Shown here one piece after another: positions 11,157 through 21,371 of a stretch of DNA of 64,000 nucleotides. This DNA is from Rhynchopus euleeides (Eukaryota > Euglenozoa > Diplonemea > Diplonemida > Diplonemidae): assembly GCA_963210315.1 (NCBI GenBank), contig OY723303.1, positions 806,001 to 870,000 of the forward strand, read 5' to 3'. Every line of letters starts with the position of its first letter. Position 1 is the stretch's first letter. Under the pieces are notes generated by a model. That model did no database searches, was not told where the DNA came from, and was given only the letters and a program-made list of their open reading frames with translations. The translations under genes and the position numbers were made by a program.

Positions 11157-11924
11157 CTACGGCTGCCCTGCAGGGATGAACATCACGGGCGCGCCACGCG
11201 ATATCACACCCTCCCACGGGCACTCGGGGCACGGGAGCCCAGGCCCAGCCGCCGTGCTCCTGCAGTCCACCAGCTTGCATGCACCGTCGCGCCACGCGCA
11301 ACGCCCGGTCGACACGGGGCACGTCGACGCATCCAGGTAGGTGTGGCACCGCACACCGTCCTTGTCGATCCCGAAGGCGACAAACTCCGCGGTGCCCGGC
11401 AGCTCGAAGCGCACCGTCTCGCCACGCGCCAGCTGGATCCGCAGCCCGCCCATCGGGTGCTTGAACCCAGACCCCGCCCCCGTCACGAAGCGCGGTGCAC
11501 ACTGGGTCCGTTCCCACCCCTCCAGCATCAGCTTTCCTGGGAGCCCGCCCTGGTACGTACTCGAGCACACCTGCGGGCATGTGTAGAAGAAGACCCACGC
11601 GTCGCACACGTCGGCAATCTTCGTCGAATCAGGGCATGTGTACTTCACCCCTGTTCCGAACGGAAGCCTCCACTGCCCAAGCGTCGTCGGCAGCAGCTCC
11701 ATGAAGGCCGGGTGGTCGTGGAGCTTTGCCCCCATCAGATCCGGCCACGCGTCCACCCCGTCCGCCAGCAGCACCAGTGCGACCGGCGGCGGGCTCTGCA
11801 CCCCCTGCCGCCTTGGCCACACCGACGCCTCAATCTCCACCTTGGCAACTTCTTCTGTCCCCACACTCGCCCCCACCTGCGCGGTGGCGATGGCAAGCAC
11901 AACCAAGGTCACACGGCACTGCAT
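11157..11924 (-). CDS. Secreted cysteine-rich protein of unknown function
   Basis: A single uninterrupted 255-aa frame with an ATG start. Residues 1-20 form a classic signal peptide (MQCR then a VTLVVLAIATAQVGA core). The mature part has about fifteen cysteines, several in CP or CxxxC contexts (KYTCPDS, DVCDAW, YTCPQVCSS, STCPVSTGRC, DGACKLVDC, LPCPECP), which suggests disulfide-bonded extracellular modules. Residues 168-185 (RIQLARGETVRFELPGTA) read like a beta-rich stretch. I do not recognise the family. The uniform third-position GC bias and the clean stop make it the best single-exon host gene in the window. Whether further exons exist upstream is not excluded. Confidence 0.72.
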   Translation of the reverse strand: MQCRVTLVVLAIATAQVGASVGTEEVAKVEIEASVWPRRQGVQSPPPVALVLLADGVDAWPDLMGAKLHDHPAFMELLPTTLGQWRLPFGTGVKYTCPDSTKIADVCDAWVFFYTCPQVCSSTYQGGLPGKLMLEGWERTQCAPRFVTGAGSGFKHPMGGLRIQLARGETVRFELPGTAEFVAFGIDKDGVRCHTYLDASTCPVSTGRCAWRDGACKLVDCRSTAAGPGLPCPECPWEGVISRGAPVMFIPAGQP

Positions 11925-11929
11925 CGCTG

Positions 11930-13550
11930 CCTTGCGTATCGTGTCCTGTCTGTGTAGTTACGGCACTGGGACCTGCAGGTTTTGGCTGGTGCGTGTCTAT
12001 CAACTAAACACCCCGTCACGAAGGAACGGGTGCGGGTGCGCAGCAGTGCACTTTCAGAAACGCCAATCAAGCAAAGCAAAACACACTCTCCGAGATGTGG
12101 GGGTGGGTGGGGGTACACGGCCGCATTTTCCACAGCATCCACAGCTGCCTGACACTTGACGGTTTGCAGGAGGGCGCCGGGGGTGTGTGCTCGCAAGAGA
12201 ACAGGACACGAGCACACCCCCGGCTATCGTCTGAAGGGACAACCCCCCACCCCACCCCACCCCACCCCACCTCCCTTGCCCCCGAAACCCGCTGACGTGA
12301 TTGCCTGCCCATCCGCGAGACCCCCCCAGCCCCGTCGTTTATTCAGAACTCAGATTATTGAAGGGTGGGGGGTGGGGGGGGGTGGGGGGTAGTATAGGGC
12401 GTGTGTGTGTGAATGTGGCTTCCTCTCACTCTGAGACAGTGCCAGGTGCGGCACGTCTTGTTGTGTGAGCGCAGCTCACCCTTCAGCATGTCTGAGGGGG
12501 GGTGGGGGAGTGGGGAGAACTTTTTGTGGCAGATTGGTACCCTCCTCACACAGACAATCCGGTCAGCGGAAAATAATGAGGACCTCACAACACACCCGAG
12601 AGCAGAGAGAGACGGGGGGGGGAGAGGAGGAGTGGTGTGGGGGGGGGGGGGGGGTGGGTGGGTGGGGTGGTCGAAATAATACCTGTTCCCCTCCCCCCTG
12701 CCACCATGGTTCTGTCCCTCTGTAGATGCTATTCGAGCCTCCTTTATCTCCTCCCCCCCCCCCTCCCCCCGAGCCCCCAAACCCACATCCTCACCAAAGC
12801 AAAATATATGATGAACCCACATCCCACTCCCACTTCCACCCCCCCCCTCCCGCCCTCCTGCAGCAACCTGGATTTGTTTGTGCGCCCAAATCCGAGAAAA
12901 AAGCAATTCGCGCCGCAAAGCCTTTGGCAGCGGAGCTGTTGTGTGTTACCTTTTTCCTTATGTTTGCAGCCGCTCTGTGAGGGCTAGGGCTTTTGCTGCA
13001 CACAGTCTCTCCGTCATGTCCCACATCCATCGTTATCCTTTTTTCTTTTCTTTTCTCCCACACCCCTTTCCCACAGAGGGGAACATCTGCTGCTGTGGTC
13101 AAAAACAAAATAACAAAGGGATGGGGGGGGGGGGTAAGAAAGAGGAGGGGGAGGGGGAGAAACGGTTCCTTCACGATTTGCGATATTTCAACATATTTTT
13201 CCCCCGGCAAAAGTTCACCTCCAAAAAAAAGGAGGAGGGAAAATCGCCAGGAGAAAAAAAATCACGCCGTTTCCGGCACGACCGCGCATCGGAAGAAACC
13301 ACCCCACTCCCCCCCCCACCCGCCCACCCCCCCCCCCCCAAAAAAAAGATCTGGACTGGGAATAGGAAAATGCAACACAGAGTCGGGAGGAAGCGAGCGC
13401 AGAGAGGGAGAAGGGCATGCGTTAAGATAAGGTGTTCGGAAATAAAGAAGGGCTCGCCAAAGAAGGGGGGGGGTGGGGGGAAAGGGTGGGGGGGGGGGCA
13501 GGGTTGATATGCAGGGGTGGGGTGGGGGAGAGTCGTTAGATGTAGATCGA
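11930..13550. other. No supported gene; G/C homopolymer-rich spacer
   Basis: Runs of CCCCACCC and GGGGTGGG, a GTGTGTGTGT tract near 12400 and A-runs around 13220-13260 are seen. The open frames are low-complexity Pro/Gly. Nothing else is supported. Confidence 0.45.
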
Positions 13551-13554
13551 TATA

Positions 13555-13883
13555 CCGTATACGTAAATATTTTGGAACGTAAATATTATGGAACGTAAAT
13601 ATTTTGGAACGCTGGTGGGTTGGCGTTCCAGATTTTTTTCGTTCCATAATATTTACAGGGCTTTCTGCGACTCGGGGACTTGGACCAGGTGATCGGACGG
13701 CATACAGAGTCCCTGACGGGACCTACTCGTGCACTTTTCGCGCGATTCCTGACGCAAGCCGTCCTCACCACCGAGTCCCCAACTGGCCCTGTAAATATTA
13801 TGGAACGTAAATATTATGGAACGGACCGGCCAAAAATGGGCCCGTTCCATAATATTTACGTTCCATAATATTTACGTATACGG
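13555..13883. mobile_element. MITE family A, copy 2 (TA target)
   Basis: The same ends and interior as 967-1311, flanked by TA at 13553-13554 and 13884-13885. It is 329 bp, one 16-bp internal unit shorter. The interior looks identical to copy 1, implying recent movement. Confidence 0.88.
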
Positions 13884-16800
13884 TATATATATCGCAGCCT
13901 GCTCCAACGTTGGGGAAGGGGGAAGAGAGGGAGAGAGGGGGGGGGGGAGGGAGGGGGGGGGGGTTTCCCTGTATCTCTGAAGTGCAAACCCAGCAAAAAA
14001 ATACATAGGAACGCCCTAACAGTGTAGGGCAGTACACTGGCATGGTTTAAAAACGATCCTAACAGAATCTCCCCAATGGGAGGCCTGCCGTTGTCAGGTT
14101 CTTCTGGTTGCACAGTATTATGCACAGAGAGAGAGAGAGAGAGAAAGCCGCAAGGCTCCCTCGCTACCAGGTCACAGCCAGTCACGGCGGCTCGTCAGTC
14201 AGTGAGGGGGGGTAGGGCGCCCCTCACTTTTTTCTCACGTTGTCACACCTGGTAGCGAGTGCGCCCCCCCCACCCCACCCCCACCCCCCCCCTACACCCT
14301 CCAAACCCGCTTCTATTTTGTTGTTGTGTTCTTCAGCACTGCACGGGGGGAAAAAACCAATAAGAGCAGACGGCGTTCGGCACGACGCCTCATCCCCCTC
14401 CCCACCTAACGCCCTGCAATCGGGGGGGTGGGGAGGATTTGCTTTATTCGCTACGCAAAGAAAGAAAAAAAAACCCCCCCCTTCCCCTGCGGAAATCACA
14501 ACACAGCCTGGTTAAGATCACCACTCAACAATTGGTATTTCACAACCCTCTCCCGGCCCCAGGGGATGCGGAGATGGGAGGGGTACGGCACGTTGGTCCT
14601 GGGGGGTGACAATACATAGGCGGGGGATTTGTCATTCTTTTTTTCGGCGGATTTTTTCTTTACTTCTGCCAAGGCTGCTTTGATGCGGCTTTGAAGTGCC
14701 CCGTGTTACCCTTTTTTTTGGTTTTGGTCCTTGCGATTACCTTTTTGGTTGGGGGGGGCATTTGCTCAACTTTTTAGCTGGCCGTTTTGTTTTCCCAGCA
14801 CCGCGGGTGTATATACCTGGCTTCTCCTGTGGCGCCGAAAGCTGTCACCCGCAGAGTGGGGTCGAGTGGAGCTCGGAAAGGCACATCCCTTGCACGGTTG
14901 TCGGTAAAACACTCACAAACACTCTCCGGGGTACTGCAGCACACCCAAATGAGCGGCACATGCATTTTTTGAACGATTTTGAACATTTTTTCCTTGGAGA
15001 GGGTTGCCCGGTGCATTGCCGATCGGTATAAAAAACTACCGTGCTCCTTCCGATTTATGACTGGAAAACAACACCACTGCACTCCACCCACACCTGCATG
15101 AAACAGATTTCCGGGCTACTTCTTTTCGTCGAGATGCGCACGGTATTTTATTTGAACTATTGCATTCCTTCCGTCTGTCGGCCATATATTTTCTCTCCGC
15201 GGCGTGTAGTTTTACTCCCCCACGAAATAGCAGGACAGGCCAGGTAGCGTATATTGCACACAGAAGAATCAACAGTCAGGTAGAGAGCGGGTGTGACGTG
15301 GTTGTGGGGTGGTTGGGGGGAAGGGGGCTTTTTGCACCAACACACATAGAGAAAGGGGTGGGGAGAGAAGAGAAACGACACCTGGGAGGGCCCATATAAA
15401 TATCCCCCCCCCCTCCCGCAAATCTCTCTCTCCCTCTCTCCCTCCCCCCCCCCACCCCTCTGCACAGGAAACTACACGGAGCCGATGTGAAACACCCGGC
15501 TTCTGCAGAACGAAAGGGGAGGGGGGGGGGGGGATGGGTCGGGCGTAGATAAAAATAGGCGACGGTTGCTGTGGGGGTCGGGTTCGGGTTCGGGGGAGTG
15601 GGGGGATCGGGTGAAGGAAGAGGAGGGGGGTGGGGTAGATGCGCCAACGGGGTGGGGCGGGGTGAAGTGGGGGGGGGGGGGGGTGGGTGGGGGGGCGAGA
15701 CACCCTTGCATCTTGACGGAACGAAGAGAAATAACGGAAGAGATGGGGTGGGGGGAAGTGGAGTGGGGCGGGGTGGTGTGTGTGTGTGTGCGCGCGCGCA
15801 TGAGGCTCCTTTCTCCCTTCTCTTTTCCCTTTTTGGTTTTTTTTTATTTTCTTTTCCCTCTCGTGGTGGTGGGGGGAGGTGTAATATTTGCCCTCCATCC
15901 AATTTTGCAGGTGACTATTTGTGTTTTGGTGCCCACAACTCCAACTGCCAACCCGCCAACCTGACTTCGCTATGACCAAGGCAATGCCGTGCACAACGAT
16001 TCCCTCTTTCCCGGTATACACAGGAGAGGGAAGTCCAGCCACAATGGGCTGGGAATCATATTTTCTTTGAACGTCGGGTTGGCTGGTCAGTTCAACCTTT
16101 ATTCATTGCACTCTTGATTTGCCCCGCACACATGTCGCCTCATTCATGCCGATCGTGAAAGGCAATGTGAAATGGCACATGCGCAGAAGGAACCATACAT
16201 AGCAACATTTGCCTCGGAAATAGCCACTCCAACCTTGCCACAGAATGATAATCGACACTGTCTGATCCGTGCGCACTCCACCTGCCCCATCCCAGGCAAA
16301 CAGCAGAAAATGGAAGCGGTGATATAATACAACAACTGCTCTGCCGAAAGGAGAACAAACAACAACAACAACAACAAAGTATCACAACCGGGATACACCG
16401 CGGCGAAGAAAATACAACGTATCAGTATTCTGTGGTGGGGCCGTGCGCTAACATGCTACACGCCAACCAGTTCCCCAAGTCATCCTTGTAAGGTGAGAAT
16501 ATGGAGCATTGGGGCACCTGGCGTGCACGAGCGTGGGTTGTACGATGATCAAGGCAACGGTGCCAGGCTACAACGACGGAGGGATGGTCGGGGCGATTCG
16601 CTAGAGGCCCCTCCCTCCCCCTATTCGCAGTAGAATCTGCCCCCGCTTGACTGCCATATCCAACCAAAAAGTAAACATGACAGCAGGCCCCCACCCCCCC
16701 CACCCTCCCAATAGAAATATAACTTTGAAACGGCTGCGATGGACACCATAACACCGCCCCTCAATTGGGTCCGGATAAGATAGGGTCATTCCAAACCTTC

Positions 16801-16890
16801 GCAAGGCAGACCTGTGCTGGTCAGGCCCGTCATCCAGGGATAGTCGAACGGGCCCGACAGTGCAGAAGCGTGTGGCGTATGCCACACGCT
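13884..16890. other. No supported gene
   Basis: Purine/pyrimidine-biased low complexity (GAGAGA near 14125, G-runs near 13935-13965 and 15520-15780). The 257-aa minus frame at 15269-16042 is Pro/His-rich and antisense to G tracts, so it was not called. 14700-15250 is more balanced but has no recognised frame. Confidence 0.4.
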
Positions 16891-17011
16891 TCTGCAGTCT
16901 CACCCGTGTTCAAGCCCCCTGCGTTTAGGTCCGCCCCCCGTGTTTAAGTCACCCCCGGCCGAAAATCGTCTCCAAGGGGGGGGGGGGGACTTAAACACGG
17001 GGGGTCCCAGG
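16890..17011. mobile_element. Right-end fragment of MITE family C
   Basis: It matches the last part of 36467-36787: GTGTTTAAG words, GGCCGAAAATCG, then ACTTAAACACGGGGGGTCCCAGG followed by TA (17012-17013). The matching left end is not present. Confidence 0.75.
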
Positions 17012-17404
17012 TACATTTGACAGGCGAGGAATTGACAATCAGGCACCCCCTTGCCTTCAGTTGACACGTGCACCACATCGGGGTGTATCTGGGCGGGTCT
17101 TGCTTCCTTAGAAAGGGTCTCGAGTCCCCTTTACCGGATGGCCAGGGTCGGGCACAAAGACCCCCGGCAAAGTATGCCAGACCTTGTTGGGGTGTGCACA
17201 GAAAGCCAAGGGCCCAGAATGCTGTTTTCACCTGAAAACCTAACCTGGGCCCTGATTCTCAGGGGTGACGGCGGGCAACCGACAGACAGATATCTCGTCG
17301 ATTTTTGTTGTCTTGAAAAGAACTGTCCAAACCCTTTTCATGGTGCCCAGGGTTTGCCAAAAAGACAAAAATGCGTGCCAACAAAATGTGAACCGAAAGT
17401 GTAG

Positions 17405-17557
17405 GCGCAATATATTGCGCCTTGGGACTTAAAGGGTTAAACTGTATTAAACTCGGCGCTTTTTGAGTTTAGTACAAGGTACGTTTGTCACTGCAGGTAC
17501 GGCACCACACAGACCCCCACACAGGAGGATTATCCATCCATAAAAAAATAAAAAAAA
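17405..17557 (+). other. 5' flank of the hAT transposase gene
   Basis: It contains GCGCAATATATTGCGC (a 16-bp palindrome at 17406-17421), then GGGTTAAACTGTATTAAAC and GAGTTTAGTAC. The GTATTAAAC word recurs at 19921-19972 beyond the gene, as expected for transposase-binding subterminal repeats. Exact element ends and TSD were not found. Confidence 0.45.
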
Positions 17558-19527
17558 ATGTCGGGGGGACGTCCTGCCTGCTGGAGCCACGGTGAGTTCA
17601 CCGATGCGACGAAGTGCAAGCACTGTGGCTTGCGCGCCTCGGGGAAGTCCGCATCGCGGCTCAAGAGCCACCTGCGGGGCTGCGAGAAGGCCCCCGAGGC
17701 CGTGAAGCAGAAGGCCACGGACGCCCCCACCACCACCCCGAAGAGGAAGGCCCCGGGGACTGACGGCCCAGCACCGGCGAAGCGGATGGCGCTCGGTGTT
17801 CCCCTGCCCTCAGCCAGCGAGAGGGCAATGATCGACATCGCCTGGTGTCGGTTCATCTTCAGCACGGCATCCGCCTTCCGTGTTGTAGAGAACCCCTACT
17901 TCCAGGCGGCGATCGAGGCAACACGACCAGGCCTCAAGTTGTCCCTCAACAGGCGCAACGTGGGCGGGTCCTTCCTCGACAAGGTGTACGAAGAGGTGAC
18001 GCGCCCCATCCGCCCCATGCTCCAGAAGAGCAAAAGGATCACGCTGCTGCTGGACGGCTGGACAACGGAGAGGCAGGAGAAGGTGGTGACGGTGTGTGTA
18101 AAATCCAAGCAGACGTACTACATCCTCTACACCGCCGTACTCGACGAGAAGACGCACGATGCGGGAGAGCTGCTGGGGCACATGAAGACTGTGTGCACCG
18201 ACTTTGCGATCGAGAAGAAGGTTTCCTGCATCGTCGCAGATGGCGACTCGACGGTGCAGAGTGCCTCCAAGCAGATGTGCAAGTACCTGGAGGAGGAAGT
18301 TGAGGGGAACCCCTACCACCCCAAAAGGGTCATCTGTGGGGCGCACCTGATGTCAAGGTGCACGAACGACCTCCTTGGGACAAGGAGGGAGAACCACAAG
18401 GACACGGGGAACGAATTCCACCCCGTGTTCAAGTTGTGCACGGCCACGGTGGCCTCGATCCGCAACGTCGAGGCGATTGGGAAGCGCTACGCCGAGTTGC
18501 AGGTGGCAGCGGGGTGCACCAGCAAGAAGCCCCCGACACCCTGCGTCACCCGCTGGACGACGATCGGTGCTGCCTTCGCCGAATTCATCAAGCACAAGAG
18601 CGCCCTCTTGGTGATCTTCGACGAATACAAGACGAGTCTCCCCCACCTCGGTGAACTCCTCGAAAAGTGGGACTTGTTCGTGCTCGTCGCGTCGCTTGTC
18701 GATACTGCAACTGCGTGCGTCAACGTCCTCCAGGCAGATGATGGTGTGGCTGCGTACATCATCCCGTGCCTGTCTACGCTTGTCAAAAAGGGTGAGGACG
18801 TGATGAAGGACATGAAAGCAGCGGAGAAGACGAAGATGAAAGAGGTGGTCAAGAAGTGGAAAGCACGGTATGGAACAATGATCACCGCCCAAACCCACAC
18901 ATATTCCACATCCACAGGCTGCAAAAAGCGGAAGACTTCGACTACATGGTAGCAGCGACATATTTGACGCCGATCTTCCATGTGGAGGGGGACATGCGCA
19001 AGGGGGTGACTCAGGCCTACAAGGTCTCGGCGACGCTGCAGAAGAAGACCTCCAAGTACCTGAAGGACCTTCATGGGGCTGAGGCGGGGTCCGTCGTGCT
19101 GTCTTTCGCAGCAAAGACCGGTGTCTTCGATGACGAGGACCTTTGGGCTGGTGTTGGGACAGAGAGTTCGTCGGACTTCTGGGACAAGGCCGCGTTCTTG
19201 GCATCGGAAATTGCCACAGCCCAGGCAGTTTCCCGCTCGGCCGCCACCCTCACGGGCTACCCCTCCTCGACCGCGATGGTCGAGAGGACCTTCAGCCACA
19301 TGAAGTGGCAAAGTGAAGGGCGCCGCAATCGGCTTGTGGCTGAAAAAATCCACAAGCTGACTTGCGTGCACAGGGCCCTCATGGTCGAGGGAGACGCAAG
19401 CGCCGCTTGGTGGTCGCCAGAAGAGGTGGAGGCCGATGAAAAAAAGAAACAGCAAGAGAAGAAGAAGGATGCAGAGAAGGAGGGCGGAGAAGCAACGGGA
19501 TCCGTCCCGACTACCATTGTCCTGTAG
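17558..19527 (+). CDS. hAT-family transposase, intact, one 50-nt intron
   Basis: Exons 17558-18867 and 18918-19527 join in frame across a 50-nt intron (GTATGG...CCACAG), giving 639 aa ending in TAG. Order of domains: BED-type zinc finger at about residues 8-42 (C20, C23, H38, C42); a basic Pro-rich linker; a DUF659/hAT RNase-H-like core from about 120. LLLDGW places the first catalytic Asp at D166 and IVADGD the second at about D228. These are followed by the hAT CxxH signature CGAH and TRW. The C-terminal dimerisation region has SSTAMVERTFSHM with the candidate catalytic Glu at E559. A Lys/Glu-rich coiled tail follows. It makes a nuclear DNA transposase that would cut hAT ends leaving 8-bp duplications. 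With no stop or frameshift it may be active. It could supply the non-autonomous hAT-like copies at 759, 42867 and 53631, but I saw no shared termini to prove this. Confidence 0.88.
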
Positions 19528-19699
19528 ATGATCGGCGCCGCATGCCGTGCGCCCCCTTTTTTTTCTCCCCGCACCGCTGGAGGAAGAGGAGAACTATTTC
19601 CTCCTCAACTAGCAACCCCCTGTTTCCCCTCCCCCTCCCCAGGGCTGCCCCTGTGAATGCTCTATCTACCTAGCCCAGCCCTCTTTGCCGCCAGCACAG

Positions 19700-19752
19700 T
19701 GCCCCTCAGCAGCTCAACCCCGGCCAGTGCGCGGTTTGTTTGCCCTAGAACG
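19700..19752 (+). repeat. Short dispersed repeat shared with the transporter intron
   Basis: CAGCTCAACCCCGGCCAGTG followed by GCGGTTTGTTTG and CCTAGA also occurs at about 51731-51775 in the same orientation with one or two differences. Its origin is unknown. Confidence 0.6.
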
Positions 19753-19904
19753 TTGTTTTTTTGTGTGTGTTCAGAGCCCGGAGAAGCAAAAATAGAACCT
19801 GCTGCGCTAGCCCCACCAAGCAGCCACAGTACGACAGGACGCGCGCAGGCACCGGGCCCCCTCTCCAAAGAAGCGACACCCCCTCTGCCCCCTTGACCTG
19901 CATA

Positions 19905-19975
19905 CAAGGGTACTATAGTGTACTAAACCTGTATTAAACTGTCTTAAACTGTATTAAACCTGTATTAAACAGGAT
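19905..19975 (+). repeat. Subterminal GTATTAAAC repeats 3' of the hAT gene
   Basis: Four near-direct copies of CCTGTATTAAAC/ACTGTATTAAAC are seen, echoing the 5' flank at 17443-17475. They probably mark the right side of the hAT element, but the terminal inverted repeat could not be fixed. Confidence 0.45.
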
Positions 19976-21184
19976 GCAGATTTTGGGGACCTGTATTATA
20001 CCTACACTGGGGGGGGGGGGGCAGCACCCCCTTTCCTTCCTTTGGAATTGAATTGCCGGCCACAACCCTGACGTCTGAGACGGTCAGGGAGGTGACGCGC
20101 ATTTTTTTGCCGTCATTTCTCTGATTTTTTTTGCCCATCCTGCACAACCAAACCCGCCTTTTTGACGGTCTGCTGGGGTACGCGCGTTGTGCCATGTGTT
20201 GTGTGCAGTTTATTTTTCACATTCTTTATTTTTCCATTTTTCTTTTTGAAACTTCAGTTCGTTCCCCCCCCCCCTCCCCCCCCCCCCCTCCTACACACGT
20301 GGATATCGGTTTGCAGCAGGGCAGAACACGCCGAGCGCACCCTGCTATTTCAGGTAACCTCCACTGTCTTGACACACAAAAACCCGTGAATATTTCTGTT
20401 GTAACATAGAACACACCAGAGCACCGCTCTTGATGCAAACTCCACACACACGATACGCCATTGTTGCCCCCCTCCCCCCCTTCCCCCCCCCCCCATATAC
20501 TTTTGGTGTAACAGCAACAGTGGGGGAATGGCGAGCGCGATTTTTTGTGCTGTTTCACCACCCCCCCCTCCCCCTCCCCTCCCCTCCGTTTTTATTGCGA
20601 GACAGGCACAAACAGCGATGCATGTCTCCAACACAAACCCATGATCAGCACACACACAACACACCTGGAAGTACAACCTGGGAATCCATCCGCCCCCCCC
20701 CCCCCCCACAGGTTGCAGAGGAAAGAACGAGAGTAACAAATGCAGAGTCGGGTGGTGGGGAGGGGGTGGGGGGGTGGTAATGGGAAGACGGGGGTAGTGC
20801 TCAGACTGCGTAATAAAAACAGTGGGTCGGGGTGTGACACACCCCCCTCCCTGAATACCTGGGGAAGACCTGCCTAATAACAACAGTGGGTAGGGCGGGG
20901 AGTGATATTGTCCTCCCCTAAAGAGCTGGAGAACTGAGGAGGCCGATTTTGACGTCGGTTCTCTGCTTCGTACTTCACCATGGGGTGTCTGATTTTTGGG
21001 CAACCCAAAAAATAAAGCACGCCAGACACAGCCCACTCACGGAACCAATTCTACGTTGTGGGTGACTTCTGTGGACTCCACGGTGGCCTGGGTTGGGAAC
21101 TTCACCTCCCTTCTGAAGGAAGAAGGTGTAATGGTATACAAAACATGCCCCATACCCCCCCCCCCTAGGGGGGGTCATATGCTG
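19976..21184. other. No supported gene
   Basis: Long C-tracts (20265-20290, 20467-20494, 20693-20708) and low-complexity frames are seen. A short imperfect duplication (ACAGTGGGT... near 20819 and 20884) is the only structure. Confidence 0.4.
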
Positions 21185-21188
21185 TTAA

Positions 21189-21371
21189 CAAAGGGTGGTT
21201 TTTCAAGATACCCCCCCAGAGCCCCTGAGGGCCTATCTGACCCCCAACCCCACCCCAAAACCCCCTAAAAACATATCCTGGGGCATTTGCAACACCATTT
21301 CTACCATTCCAGGCCGTTTTTTTGGGGTGTCAAAAAGTGGTACACCCTTTTGTACCTCGCATGCCTCGTAC
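21189..21371 (+). repeat. Left terminal inverted repeat of the TTAA element
   Basis: It is mirrored at 23631-23813 (coordinates sum to 45002). It includes the first codons of the ORF if ATG 21361 is used, so promoter and start lie in the TIR. Confidence 0.85.

Noticed and set aside
15269..16042. 257-aa minus-strand open frame
   Set aside because: Dominated by Pro/His/Thr runs from C-tracts; no recognisable fold or splice partners.
18487..19455. 322-aa antisense frame over the hAT gene
   Set aside because: Shadow of the transposase caused by strong third-position GC bias.
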